A program made the translations under genes and the position numbers. Shown piece by piece: positions 34,663-43,993 of a DNA stretch of 64,000 nt. Position 1 is the stretch's first letter. The number at the start of each line of letters is the position of its first letter. Origin of the DNA: Bryobacterales bacterium (lineage in GTDB: Bacteria > Acidobacteriota > Terriglobia > Bryobacterales > Bryobacteraceae); the NCBI GenBank assembly GCA_020847975.1, contig JADLBD010000137.1, forward strand, positions 23,025 to 87,024, in the 5' to 3' direction. The notes under the pieces were generated by a model. It searched no databases and was not told the DNA's origin. It saw nothing but the letters and a program-made list of their open reading frames with translations.

Positions 34663-36123
34663 TCAAAACCACCGCGTCATTATCACCTTCTGCTCCGTGT
34701 AAAACGCAACCGCATCCTTCCCATGCGCATGCAGATCCCCAAAGAACGAAGCCTTCCATCCGGCAAACGGGAAAAACGCCATCGGAGCCGCAACGCCGAT
34801 GTTCACCCCAACCATCCCCACCTCGATCCGGTGCGCATAGCGCCGCGCCGCCGCTCCGTCGCTCGTAAAAATCGACGTCGTATTCCCGAACGGGCACCGG
34901 TTCACCAATTCAATCGCCTCGTCCACCGTCTTCACCCGGATCACGCTCAGCACCGGACCGAAGATCTCTTCCCTGGCGATCGTCATCTCCGGAGTCACGT
35001 TGTCGAAGATGGTGGGTCCCACGAAATACCCCTTGCCGGCCTCCACCACGCGGCCGTCAACCAGCGGAGTCGCCCCCTCGGCAACACCCTTCTCGATGTA
35101 GCCGGTCACCCGCCGGCAGTGGTCCTCCGTCACCAGCGGCCCCATCTCGGAACCCGGTTCGTTCCCGTCGCCCACCTTGATCGCCTTCGTCCGCTTCACC
35201 AGCAGTTCCAGCAGCGGCCCGGCGACGTCTCCCACCGCCACGAGAACGCTGCCCGCCAGGCACCGCTCCCCAGCCGCGCCGAACGCCGATCCGATGATCG
35301 CCTCCACCGTCCTCTCCAGATTCGCCCCGGGAGTGACTATCAGGTGGTTCTTCGCCCCGCCCAAAGCCTGCACGCGCTTCCCGTGCCGCGCCGAAGTTTC
35401 GTACACGTACCTCGCCACCGGCGTCGAACCCACAAATGAAACCGCCTTCACCAGCGGATGCGCCATCAGCGCATCCACCGTCTCCTTCCCGCCGTGGATC
35501 ACGTTGCAAACGCCCGCCGGAAGCCCCGCCTCATGAAGCAGCTCCGCCGTCCGCATCGGCGTCATCGGCACTTTCTCCGACGGCTTCAACACGAACGAAT
35601 TCCCGCACGCAATGGCGAACGGATACATCCACATCGGCACCATCGCCGGAAAGTTGAACGGCGAGATCCCCACACAGACACCCAGCGGCTGGCGAATCGT
35701 ATGACAATCGATATCCTTCGCCACATCGTGCAGCGAATCGCCCATCATCAGCGAAGGCATCCCGCACGCCACCTCCACCATCTGTATGCCCCGCCGCACG
35801 CTCGCCTTCGCATCCTCGAGCGTCTTGCCGTTCTCTCTCGTAAGGATCCGCGCCACCTCTTCGTGATGCTTCTCCATCAGCGCCTTGTAGCGGTAGAGCA
35901 CCTGCACCCGGTCCACCACCGGAACATCGCGCCACTTCAGGAACGCCTCATGCGCGCACCGCACCGCATGGTCCACTTCCCCCTCGCCCGCATAAGGAGC
36001 TTCCGCGATCACCTCACCCGAAGCCGGATTCCGCACCGGATGCAATGCCTCGGCCCGGCCCTTCTCCCAGTTCCCATTGACGAAAAAGGAAAGTTCCTGA
36101 ATAGCAGATTTGCTGGCGATCAT
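34663..36123 (-). CDS. mmsA: CoA-acylating methylmalonate-semialdehyde dehydrogenase
   Basis: 486 aa; converts (methyl)malonate semialdehyde to acyl-CoA in valine, inositol and thymine breakdown. The N-terminus FFVNGNWEKGRAEALHPVRN, PLGVCVGISPFNFPAMVPMW (the NFP..VP.W hallmark of MmsA), VSFVGSTPVARYVYE and GGAKNHLIVTPGANL are typical. The catalytic Cys is in FGAAGERCLAGS. The MmsA-specific pattern of VP-W and GAKNH distinguishes it from general ALDHs. The ATG at 36123 has AAGGAG about 7 nt upstream, so the longer frame to 36159 is rejected. It is convergent with the amidohydrolase. Confidence 0.93.
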   Translation of the reverse strand: MIASKSAIQELSFFVNGNWEKGRAEALHPVRNPASGEVIAEAPYAGEGEVDHAVRCAHEAFLKWRDVPVVDRVQVLYRYKALMEKHHEEVARILTRENGKTLEDAKASVRRGIQMVEVACGMPSLMMGDSLHDVAKDIDCHTIRQPLGVCVGISPFNFPAMVPMWMYPFAIACGNSFVLKPSEKVPMTPMRTAELLHEAGLPAGVCNVIHGGKETVDALMAHPLVKAVSFVGSTPVARYVYETSARHGKRVQALGGAKNHLIVTPGANLERTVEAIIGSAFGAAGERCLAGSVLVAVGDVAGPLLELLVKRTKAIKVGDGNEPGSEMGPLVTEDHCRRVTGYIEKGVAEGATPLVDGRVVEAGKGYFVGPTIFDNVTPEMTIAREEIFGPVLSVIRVKTVDEAIELVNRCPFGNTTSIFTSDGAAARRYAHRIEVGMVGVNIGVAAPMAFFPFAGWKASFFGDLHAHGKDAVAFYTEQKVIMTRWF

Positions 36124-36295
36124 GTTTTCTCCTTGGACAGCGGCCCCGCGAGCATACACGCTTTTCCGCGCACCGTGCTCGACCCGGACTACTCCATTGT
36201 GCTACAGCGGTGGGATGGCATTCGGAGCGCCTCCAGGCGCGAGGCGTCGAAAGAAGACCTGCCTACAGATTGCTTCAGGATCTGCCGATCTCTCC

Positions 36296-38245
36296 ATGGT
36301 GTTCCGCCGGCTCGCATCCTCGGTGTTCCTCCTCACTTCCGCACTCTCTGGTACGCTCTTCGGCGACAACCTGCTCCATATTGGAACGCCTGTTCTCGAT
36401 CGCCCCACACTCACAGCCCTCGGGATTCAGCTTCCCATCACCGGTGACGACAACTTCAACGCCACCGTCGAGGTCCGGTTTCGCAGGTCCGGAACGTCCA
36501 CCTGGAAGGCGGCGCTGCCGCTGTTTCGCGTGCACCCGGAAACCGTCGCGAACTGGACCGTTCCCACTCAGTTTGCCGGCAGCGTGCTCGATCTCCGCCC
36601 CGCGACCTCTTACGACATCGAGCTTCACGCGATGGACCCCGACGGCGTCGATCGCATCCTGACCATCACCGGCGCCACCCGGGACGTGCCCAAGGGGCCG
36701 CTCGCTCCTGTTACGCGAAACGTAACCGATGTCAACACCTTCCAATCCGCGCTCAGCAATGCGCAGCCCGGCGACGTGATTACCCTCGCTCCCGGCGTCT
36801 ACAACGGAGCCTTCATGCTGTTCCGCTCGGGAACCCCCGAAAATCCCATCGTGATCACCGGATCCAGCCAGGCGGATGTCATCCTCGACGGAGGAAACTG
36901 CACCGGCTGCAATGTCCTGGAAATCTACGGAGCAGGCTATGTTCACGTCGAACGCCTGACCATCCGAAACGCCTCTCGAGCCATCCGCTTCCAGACCTCC
37001 GGCGCTGTGTCCAACGTGGTGCGCCGGGTTCGTATCCAGAACACCACTTTGGGAATCGGAGGGCGGGATGGTCAGATGGACTTCTATATCGCGGACAACA
37101 CTCTCGAGGGCCGCCTGGCGTGGCCGCAGATCTATACCGACGATAATGGCCTTCACTCTAACGATACGGGGATCGAGGTGTTTGGCTTCGGTCATGTCGT
37201 CGCGCACAACCGCATTGCCGGATATGGCGACGCCCTCCGGACCGCCCAACTTGGCGCGCGCGCAAACGACTTTGTCGGTAACGATGTCCTGTCCGCCTAT
37301 GACAACGGAATTGAGCTCGATGACAGCGAGGGGAATGTACGATGCCTGCGGAATCGGTTCACGAACACATTCATGCCGTTGAGCGTCCAGCCCGTGCGCG
37401 GCGGGCCCGGCTATCTCCTGCGAAACGTGTCGCTCAACGTCGTCAGCGAGCAAATCAAGTTTCACGCCCTCGGCACGGTTCCGCCGTCCGAAACCAGCGG
37501 CGTCCTCGCCTATCACAATACGTTCCTGTCTTCCTCAACTGAATCGCTCCAGGTGCAAACGCCCAACGTCAGCCACTATTTCGAACTGGCGAATAATGTA
37601 TTTGTCGCTCAGGCGACCACAGGCCGCGTGGTGGTGGACTGGACTGCGCCCATCGATCATGGCGCGTTCGACTACAACGGCTATTTTCCCGACGGGATCT
37701 TCCGCTATAACAACCCGCTCCTTGGTGGCTATTTCGCCGCCCCCAGCTTCGCCGCCCTCCAGTCTCTGGGAATGGAAAAACATGGATTGATCCTCGATGG
37801 CGCGATCTTTGCCAATGGCATGACGGCTCCCGCCAGCTACCTACCCGCTATGAACCCCGCGGATGCCAGTTTGGCGCCGGGATCGGCCGCGCTGGACAAG
37901 GGACGGATCCTGCCGAACGTGAACGACGCCTTCAGCGGCTCCGGCCCGGATTTGGGAGCCTTGGAACTCGGCTGCCCGCTGCCGTCATACGGACCTCGTC
38001 AGGAAGGAATCGACGAAAAGAATGAAGTCTTCGGTTGCCAGGGCGAGGCCCCGGCATCCCGCTGCGATCTGAACAACGACACCTTCGAAAATGTGCTGGA
38101 CCTCCAGATGCTGGTTGGTATTGTCATCGGAGCCCAGAGCGGAGCCCCCGGAATGGGAGACCTGAACCGCGATGGGCACGTGGATGTGGTTGATGTGCAG
38201 ATCATGGTCAACACCATCCTGGGAGTCAGCGCTTGCCCGGCCTGA
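36296..38245 (+). CDS. Secreted right-handed beta-helix protein with C-terminal dockerin-type repeats
   Basis: 649 aa from ATG 36296, with a signal peptide (MVFRRLASSVFLLTSALSG). Residues ~25-135 look fibronectin/Ig-like (FRRSGTSTWKAALPLFR). A pectate-lyase-like beta-helix follows (~145-520: DVNTFQSALSNAQPGDVITL, VHVERLTIRNASRAIRFQTS, GHVVAHNRIAGYGDALRT). The C-terminus carries two dockerin-I-like calcium repeats, CDLNNDTFENVLDLQML and GDLNRDGHVDVVDVQIMVNT, with complete Dx[ND]xDG...D loops in the second. In clostridia dockerins bind cohesins; here no cohesin or cellulosome gene is visible, so partners are unknown. A catalytic Asp triad for polysaccharide lyase was not assigned. Confidence 0.8.
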   Translation: MVFRRLASSVFLLTSALSGTLFGDNLLHIGTPVLDRPTLTALGIQLPITGDDNFNATVEVRFRRSGTSTWKAALPLFRVHPETVANWTVPTQFAGSVLDLRPATSYDIELHAMDPDGVDRILTITGATRDVPKGPLAPVTRNVTDVNTFQSALSNAQPGDVITLAPGVYNGAFMLFRSGTPENPIVITGSSQADVILDGGNCTGCNVLEIYGAGYVHVERLTIRNASRAIRFQTSGAVSNVVRRVRIQNTTLGIGGRDGQMDFYIADNTLEGRLAWPQIYTDDNGLHSNDTGIEVFGFGHVVAHNRIAGYGDALRTAQLGARANDFVGNDVLSAYDNGIELDDSEGNVRCLRNRFTNTFMPLSVQPVRGGPGYLLRNVSLNVVSEQIKFHALGTVPPSETSGVLAYHNTFLSSSTESLQVQTPNVSHYFELANNVFVAQATTGRVVVDWTAPIDHGAFDYNGYFPDGIFRYNNPLLGGYFAAPSFAALQSLGMEKHGLILDGAIFANGMTAPASYLPAMNPADASLAPGSAALDKGRILPNVNDAFSGSGPDLGALELGCPLPSYGPRQEGIDEKNEVFGCQGEAPASRCDLNNDTFENVLDLQMLVGIVIGAQSGAPGMGDLNRDGHVDVVDVQIMVNTILGVSACPA

Positions 38246-38318
38246 GGAAGCGGTTCCTGCTCACTTGAGCCCCGCCCACGCCGAAGCAGCGTGGATCATT
38301 CAAAACGTGGCCCCGGCC

Positions 38319-40855
38319 TCACAGCTCGCGCAGTGCTTCAACAGGTGCGACGTGCGACGCCCTTCGGGCTGGCAGCCACGCCGCCGCCAGCACGGCGAGC
38401 AGTAGCGAACCCACGGCGCCAACCAGGGGCAGCGCCGCCGTCGCCTTCACACCGTAAAGCAGGCCTTCCATCAACTTCGTGCACGCCGCCGCTCCGCACA
38501 GCCCAATCGTGACACCCGCCGCGGCCCACCATCCCGCCTGCCGCAGTACCATCTTCCGGATGTCACCCGGACTCGCGCCCAGCGCCATCCGCACGCCGAT
38601 CTCGCCCGTCCGCTGCGTTGTCAACAAAGCCATCACCCCATACAATCCAATCGCCGCTAGCAGCAGCCCTGCCGCGGCAAATCCGCCGGGCAGCATCGAT
38701 TGAAATCGCGGCCGCACCCGCATGTGCCGCACACGCTCATCCAGCGTCGCCATCTCCACCGTCAATCGCGGATCCAGCTCCCGGAATGCCTCGCGGACGA
38801 ATGGCATCACGCGCTTGTCCGCGCGCAGCAGCACATATTGCCGCGGCCGCTCCCGGCTGTTCAAAATATAGATCTCCGGATCCGAACTCGCCGTCAACCC
38901 GCCGTTGCGAACGTCCCCCACTATGCCCGTCACCTCGAGTGTCGCCTCCCCGGTAAGAACGATACGCCGCCCGAGCGCGGCCTCATTCGGAAACATGCGC
39001 GCCGCCATTTTCTCGCTCAGCACGATCGCTTGTTTCTCCCCTTCGGCAAACAACCGCCCCTTGCGGACCGGAATTCGCAGCATTTGGAAGTAAGAAGGCG
39101 ATACTTCCCGCACCACCACCATTCCGCCTGTCGGCTGCCCTTCTCTCCCCGGCCGGCCTTCCACGTGGATACTCGAGTAGATCCTGGCCTGCGTGCGGCC
39201 CTCCGGAGGCAGCGAGTCCGCGATTCCGATCGCCTCCACGCCCGGCACGGCCGCAAGACGCTCCCGCAACCCATTCCAGAACGCCGCGCGCTGCGCCGGA
39301 TGCGGATAGCGCGCCCCGGGCAACTGCGCAAACGCGGAAAACAACGAGGACGTTTCCATCCCCAGGGGCGCGTTCGCCATGTTGTGCACGCTCTGAATCA
39401 ACAGCCCCGCCCCGCACAACAGGATCAGCGACAACCCGATTTGCGAAATGACCAGCGCCGCCCGCAGCCTCTCGCGCCGGCGTCCCGCGATGCGTCCGCC
39501 CGTCAATGCCTCGGGGGATGGACTCCGCATCGCGGGCGCAAGCCCGAACAACAGCGACGCTGTCACTGCCGCGAGCAGAGAAAATCCGGCGATCCGCCAA
39601 TCGACCGTGGCTTCCTCCAATCGCGCGATCCCCGCCGAGCCAATCTTCGGAACACGTCCAGCAGCAGTGTGGCAACCAGCAAGCCACTCACCCCGCCAAG
39701 TGCCCCCAGCGATAGGCTTTCCGTGAGCGTTTGCCGCGCCAGCCGGGCCGTGCCCGCTCCGATCGCCGCCCGCACCGCCAGTTCTCTCTGCCGCGCCGCC
39801 GTTCGCGCCAGCAAAAGGTTCGCCACATTGGCTACCGAGATCAACAACACCAGACACACCGCGCCCAGCAACAACAGCGCGGCGCGCTCGCTGTCCCGCA
39901 CTTGCCGGTCGCGCAGAGGGTTGATCACAAACCGCACTTCTTTCCGGAATCCTCGAGGCACCGATTGCAGGGCTTCTTGAAACAGCGGCTCCATCCGCGT
40001 CCGCGCCTCGAGCAGCGTGACGCCCGGCCGCAGCCGCGCAAACGCCGTCAGCACGAATGATCCGGCGGACCTTGGCTTCTTCTTCTCGAACTGCAAGACT
40101 TGAAGCACGTCCACGCGCGCCAGCGACGGCATCTCTAAATTCTCCGGCAGCACCCCAATCACCGCCGTCCTGTTTCCATCGATCTCCAGCGTCTTGCCCG
40201 AAACGTCGCTCCCGCCAAAGCGCTGCATCCATAACGCCCGCGAAATCAGCGCCGCCTGCGGCGCGCCCACACGCGCGTCTGCTTCACTGAAGTCGCGCCC
40301 CATCAGCGGCCGGTATCCAAATACGGTCAGAAAGTCCGCGCCCACACGCGCGCAGCGCAGCCGGACCGGGTTCAACTCGGAAAGACTACAATCCATGGCC
40401 CCCGCTGTCACTGTCATCGATGAGAACGGCGTCTGCTCTTTCCGCCACGCCATGTAGTTCTCATCGAGAATGAACTCGGTCGCGCCCGCAATCGGCGCCG
40501 TCATCCCGAACCACACCAACTCGCCCTCGTGGACGTAGGGCAACGGCCGGAACAGGATCCGGTCCACAAAACTGAACACTGCCGTCGATGTGCCGATTCC
40601 TACGGCGAGCGCCGCCGCTGCCGTGATAGCGAAGCCTGGCGAACGCGTGAACCCGCGCATCGCGTAACGAAGATCCTGTCCCAACTGGTCGAGCCAGGCC
40701 GGCACGTTCACCGCTCGCACCTCCTCGCTGATCAGCCCTCGATTTCCAAACGCCCGTTCCGCCGCCCGCCGCGCTTCAACCGGATCCATGCCCGCGCGCT
40801 CATTTTCCTCCGCGCGCATCGCGATATGCGATTCCATCTCCTCGCGCCAGCTCAT
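38319..40855 (-). pseudogene. ADOP-family ABC permease (FtsX/MacB-type), frameshifted
   Basis: The intact protein would be ~845 aa. The N-terminal half (from MSWREEMESHIAMRAEENE) has the ADOP leader, ending LGQDLRYAMRGFTRSPGFAI, then the MacB periplasmic core and FtsX helices to SGLLVATLLLDVF. The frame then breaks at about 39631-39645 in a G-rich stretch. The second half resumes one base off with PKIGSAGIARLEEATVDWRI and continues through a second MacB core and FtsX module to the end at 38319. Both halves are otherwise well preserved, so this is either a recent one-base indel or a sequence error. It overlaps padR by ATGA. ADOPs lack their own ATPase; the partner is unknown. Confidence 0.82.
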
Positions 40856-41157
40856 GCGAACCTCAGCAGCCGCGCGACGCCCTTGGCCACCGCCGCCCAA
40901 TCCCTCTCGGCCTTGGCAAGCCGCTTCCGCCCCGCCGGCGTCAGCCGGTAATATCGCGCCCGCCGGCCCGCTGCCGTTGTGCTCCACTCCGCGGCCAGCG
41001 CCCCATCCTTCTCCAGCCGGCGCAGGGCAGGATACAAGGATCCCTCCTCTACACCAAGCAGCCCTCCGGATGCCTCCTGTACATGCAGAGTGATGCCAAA
41101 CCCGTGGTTCGGCCCGGCGTCCAACGACTTGAGAATCAGCAGCTCCAGCGGTGCCAT
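40852..41157 (-). CDS. PadR-family transcriptional regulator
   Basis: 101 aa. A winged-helix PadR core: PLELLILKSLDAGPNHGFGI, EGSLYPALRRLEKDGALAAE (the conserved 'GSLYPAL.RLE..G' recognition helix and wing) and GRRARYYRLTPAGRKRL. No long C-terminal coiled coil, so it is the small subclass. It overlaps the ADOP permease start by 4 nt and likely represses its own operon through the inverted repeat in its promoter (41172-41185). Inducer unknown. Confidence 0.9.
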   Translation of the reverse strand: MAPLELLILKSLDAGPNHGFGITLHVQEASGGLLGVEEGSLYPALRRLEKDGALAAEWSTTAAGRRARYYRLTPAGRKRLAKAERDWAAVAKGVARLLRFA

Positions 41158-41169
41158 ACCTAGCTCTCT

Positions 41170-41198
41170 AGCCTAGATCACTAGGGTAAACCTGTCAA
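41170..41198 (-). promoter_or_regulatory. padR-ADOP promoter with inverted-repeat operator
   Basis: Reading the minus strand: TTGACA (41198-41193), 17-bp spacer, TAGGCT (41175-41170). Between and overlapping the -10 is CCTAG-N4-CTAGG (41172-41185). Binding there would block polymerase. The predicted transcript begins only about 6 nt before the ATG at 41157. Confidence 0.6.
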
Positions 41199-41302
41199 GC
41201 GCTAAATGGCGTCTGATGCCTCGTTTGAACACCAGCGGACGGGAAGCACGCGGATGTCCCCCGCTATGCATCGCCACAACCGCCGCCGTTTACACTAAGT
41301 CA

Positions 41303-41629
41303 ATGAGCACTGAGTTGACACGGAAACGCGGAGTAATGCGGCGGGCTCTCATCCGTCGCAACTCGATGGCCTTCCCCCGCGAACTGCGCGACGCAATCCC
41401 GCCCCTGCACGATGGGCGCGTCCTCGAACTGGATTCCATCCTCGGGCGCGCCTCAACCAATGCCTTGTTCGGTCCGCTCGTCGAGTTGAAGCTGGTCGTC
41501 AAGGAAACAGGCAGGCGCAACGGCTCGTTTGTAGTCCTGATGAGGCTGCAACCGGAGGCCGCCCGCAAACTCGCTGTCGCCCTCACCGGGTTGGCGGACG
41601 AGGTGGCCCAGCCGGATCGTGAGGACTGA
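41303..41629 (+). CDS. Hypothetical small protein
   Basis: 108 aa from ATG 41303, not recognised. It is basic at the N-terminus (STELTRKRGVMRRALIRRNS) and ends with a predicted helix (PEAARKLAVALTGLADEVAQ). No signal peptide or known motif. The longer frame from 41216 is unlike coding sequence and overlaps the padR promoter. Codon use matches the neighbourhood; the coding call rests on that and on being open, so it is moderate. Confidence 0.5.
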   Translation: MSTELTRKRGVMRRALIRRNSMAFPRELRDAIPPLHDGRVLELDSILGRASTNALFGPLVELKLVVKETGRRNGSFVVLMRLQPEAARKLAVALTGLADEVAQPDRED

Positions 41630-41678
41630 AAACACCCATAGCCTCCCGCCCGTGCCTCTGCGATAGAATCTGACCCAC

Positions 41679-42155
41679 GTGGCTCTACTCCCGATGTATC
41701 GCGTTCTCTCGGCCACCGGCCTGTCTCTGCTGCTCCTGCTGGCCGGGTGCGACGCCTCTCCGCCGCAGGTTCGCTCCGTCGACACCGGCCCCGGCCGGAT
41801 TCATTTCAAAAACTACTGCGCGGCTTGTCACCAATATGACGGCCAGGGAATGGGCGACGCTCCCTCTCTGGCCAACTCGCCGTGGGTCAGCGGACCAGAG
41901 AGCCGGCTCATTCGTATAGTGCTCCACGGCGTCCGCGGCCCCATGCTGGTGGACGGAAAATCATACGACAGGGAGATGCCCGGATTCGGACAGGTCCTCT
42001 CGGATTCGGAGATTGCTTCCCTGCTGTCGTTTGTCCGCCAGCAGTTCAGCCCGTCCTCCGAACCAGTCACGGTGGAGATGGTGACCCGTGTTCGCAGCGC
42101 AAACCGCGGGCGGGCACTCTACTGGCGTGTGGACGAACTCCTCGCCTTACAGTGA
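41679..42155 (+). CDS. Mono-haem c-type cytochrome lipoprotein
   Basis: 158 aa from GTG 41679, or 153 from ATG 41694 (MYRVLSATG). The lipobox LLLLLAGCDAS marks lipidation. The haem motif NYCAACHQYDGQGMGDAPSL (CxxCH) and axial region GKSYDREMPGFGQVLSD (Met in MPGF) match class I alcohol/quinoprotein-associated cytochromes c. It would be anchored in the periplasm and pass electrons. The convergent YVTN propeller gene ends 4 nt beyond its stop. Confidence 0.85.
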   Translation: MALLPMYRVLSATGLSLLLLLAGCDASPPQVRSVDTGPGRIHFKNYCAACHQYDGQGMGDAPSLANSPWVSGPESRLIRIVLHGVRGPMLVDGKSYDREMPGFGQVLSDSEIASLLSFVRQQFSPSSEPVTVEMVTRVRSANRGRALYWRVDELLALQ

Positions 42156-42159
42156 CGAA

Positions 42160-43239
42160 TTACTTCCGTCCCAGCCCGAATTCGTTGCCCATCTGGACGA
42201 CCTTGCCATCCCGAAAATGGATTTCGATAAATTTCGAACCGCTCACCGGCTTCCCCTTCTCGTCTCTCAAGGTCGCGACAAGTTTCTTGGTCCTGGTATC
42301 GAAGACGTCAGGCGTGTGCGTCCATGCGTACCGGCCATCCAGACTGAACGTCACCCACCCGTGCCCCCCCTGGGACAACTCGACATGGCCCTTGGGCGCG
42401 GGGGGCATTTTCGTGGCATCAAACATGAACAGCTTCTTACCCACCTGATCGCTGATCCACAACTCCCGCTCATCCGGCGTCAGCGCCGCGCCATGCGTGC
42501 GGTGGGCGATTGGCGCATCTCCCGCCAGGACGCGTTGCAATACCTTGCCGGTCTGCAAATTGACGATGTCAAAACCGACATGATCGCCGAGACAGATGTA
42601 GCCAATGCGTTGCTGGCTGTCCATCGTGTAAGGAAAGATGCCTCGCTCGCCGACATCCTTGATCTGCCGGATCAGGCGATCCGTAGCCGTGTCGAAGATG
42701 GATAGCATCGTTCTCGTACACAGATACATGCGCCGGCCGTCGAGACTCACGATGCTGTTGTGAGCCTGCGGCCCGACATGGATTCGCTTGATCAGTTCGC
42801 CGTTCTCCGCATTGACGATGAGAACGCCGCTGTCTTCACCCGAATACCACCAGCCGGTAGGAACATAGATCTTCTTGCCATCCATGGTGATGGCCGAGCG
42901 GTCGCAGCCGGCGTCGTATGTCTTTTCCCAGACCACCTTTTCGGTCTCCAGATCGAACGCGCCCAGACGATGATTCGTGGTCGAGTAATAGACGCGATGC
43001 ATCTTGAGGTTGCCGGCGAAACCGCGAAGTCCTTCCGCAAATATGGGAATCCTGATGCGCCGCACCAGCTTGTGGCCGTTGTCGATATCGAAGACCAGAA
43101 TACCGGGAGGATCCGAACGCCCTTCCTCCTGCGCGCCATCCGGCATGCTGAGGTAAAGGTACCGTTTTGTTCCCGGCTGGGCGGAGACAATGGTAGCCAG
43201 AGAGAGAAGGGTCACGAGGAAGAGGGCTATCTTGCGCAT
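42160..43239 (-). CDS. Secreted YVTN-type beta-propeller protein
   Basis: 359 aa with a signal peptide (MRKIALFLVTLLSLATIVSA). Repeats of the YVTN family are visible: GILVFDIDNGHKLVRRIRIP, RLGAFDLETEKVVWEKTYDA, GVLIVNAENGELIKRIHVGP, and later GFDIVNLQTGKVLQRVLAGD with APIAHRTHGAALTPDERELW. It resembles quinoprotein/methylamine dehydrogenase beta-like folds without redox residues. Convergence with the cytochrome gene does not imply coregulation. Function unknown. Confidence 0.75.
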   Translation of the reverse strand: MRKIALFLVTLLSLATIVSAQPGTKRYLYLSMPDGAQEEGRSDPPGILVFDIDNGHKLVRRIRIPIFAEGLRGFAGNLKMHRVYYSTTNHRLGAFDLETEKVVWEKTYDAGCDRSAITMDGKKIYVPTGWWYSGEDSGVLIVNAENGELIKRIHVGPQAHNSIVSLDGRRMYLCTRTMLSIFDTATDRLIRQIKDVGERGIFPYTMDSQQRIGYICLGDHVGFDIVNLQTGKVLQRVLAGDAPIAHRTHGAALTPDERELWISDQVGKKLFMFDATKMPPAPKGHVELSQGGHGWVTFSLDGRYAWTHTPDVFDTRTKKLVATLRDEKGKPVSGSKFIEIHFRDGKVVQMGNEFGLGRK

Positions 43240-43275
43240 GGCGGAATTGTACTGTCGGCCGTGGCTGCGGTCAAG

Positions 43276-43315
43276 GACCGTTTAGAGTGACCGTTTAGAG
43301 TGACTGTACTGGAGT
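43276..43315. repeat. 13-bp tandem repeat
   Basis: GACCGTTTAGAGT at 43276-43288 and 43289-43301 is an exact head-to-tail duplication, followed by a degenerate third unit (43302-43315). It sits in the divergent gap between the propeller gene and the broken DUF1566 gene. Confidence 0.6.
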
Positions 43316-43374
43316 GAGGCAGTGTCAGGCATCGCTGCCACGCGCGCAACACATCAAATCGGGAGGAGACGCGC

Positions 43375-43778
43375 ATGACGTCATCGAACAAGAACACGGA
43401 ACAATTCAGCCCCGGCGACCGGATGCCCGGCGGAACCATCTATGCGGGTTACTCGCCGAATACCGGCAGACCGATGCACACCACACCGGCCGGCGCGCCG
43501 ACCATGAAATGGAGAGACGCCATGAAATACGCATCCAAGCTCGACGCGCAGGGCCATCACGACTGGCGCGTGCCGGCGAGGGCCGAGCTCAACGTGCTCT
43601 TTGAGAACCGTGACAAGGTGCGCTGAAGGGGACATTCGACGTAACCGGTTCGGATCGCGCCGGGTGGTACCGGTCGTCCGCGGAGTACGGCGGCAACGCG
43701 TGGAGTCAGCGCTTCGGCGACGGGGGCCAGGGTTGGGGCTACAAGGTCAACGACTCGTCTCTGCGGTGCGTGCGGTAA
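43375..43778 (+). pseudogene. DUF1566 domain protein, frameshifted
   Basis: GGGAGGAG precedes the ATG by 6 nt. The first 83 codons read MTSSNKNTEQFSPGDRMPGG, then APTMKWRDAMKYASKLDAQG and WRVPARAELNVLFENRDK before a stop at 43626. One base over, the frame continues ALKGTFDVTGSDRAGWYRSS, AEYGGNAWSQRFGDGGQGWG, SSLRCVR and a stop at 43778. This second part is the conserved end of DUF1566 (W-S-S...A-W-x-Q-x-F..G........R-C-V-R). The break lies at about 43615-43625. Either a real indel or a sequence error. Confidence 0.75.
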
Positions 43779-43993
43779 TCAGGCCGGTGGAGAGTTTCTC
43801 CAAGATCTCTCCCTCGGAACCTCAACCCGCCCCATTTGACCCCGGGGCGGATTTTTCTTAGCCGCGGATTCCTGCGACTTGTGCTCGACCTTGCCCAGGC
43901 GCCAGTTATAGGCGCGTCCCGGCCCAGTTGCCGTCGGGCTCTACTTCGACCCCCGGTAAGGGACCGCGTGATTCCCCGAGCCCCTGTACGCCT

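Noticed and set aside
38700..39980. 426-codon frame opposite the ADOP permease
   Set aside because: Arg/His/Pro-rich shadow; the permease frames on the other strand are clearly conserved.
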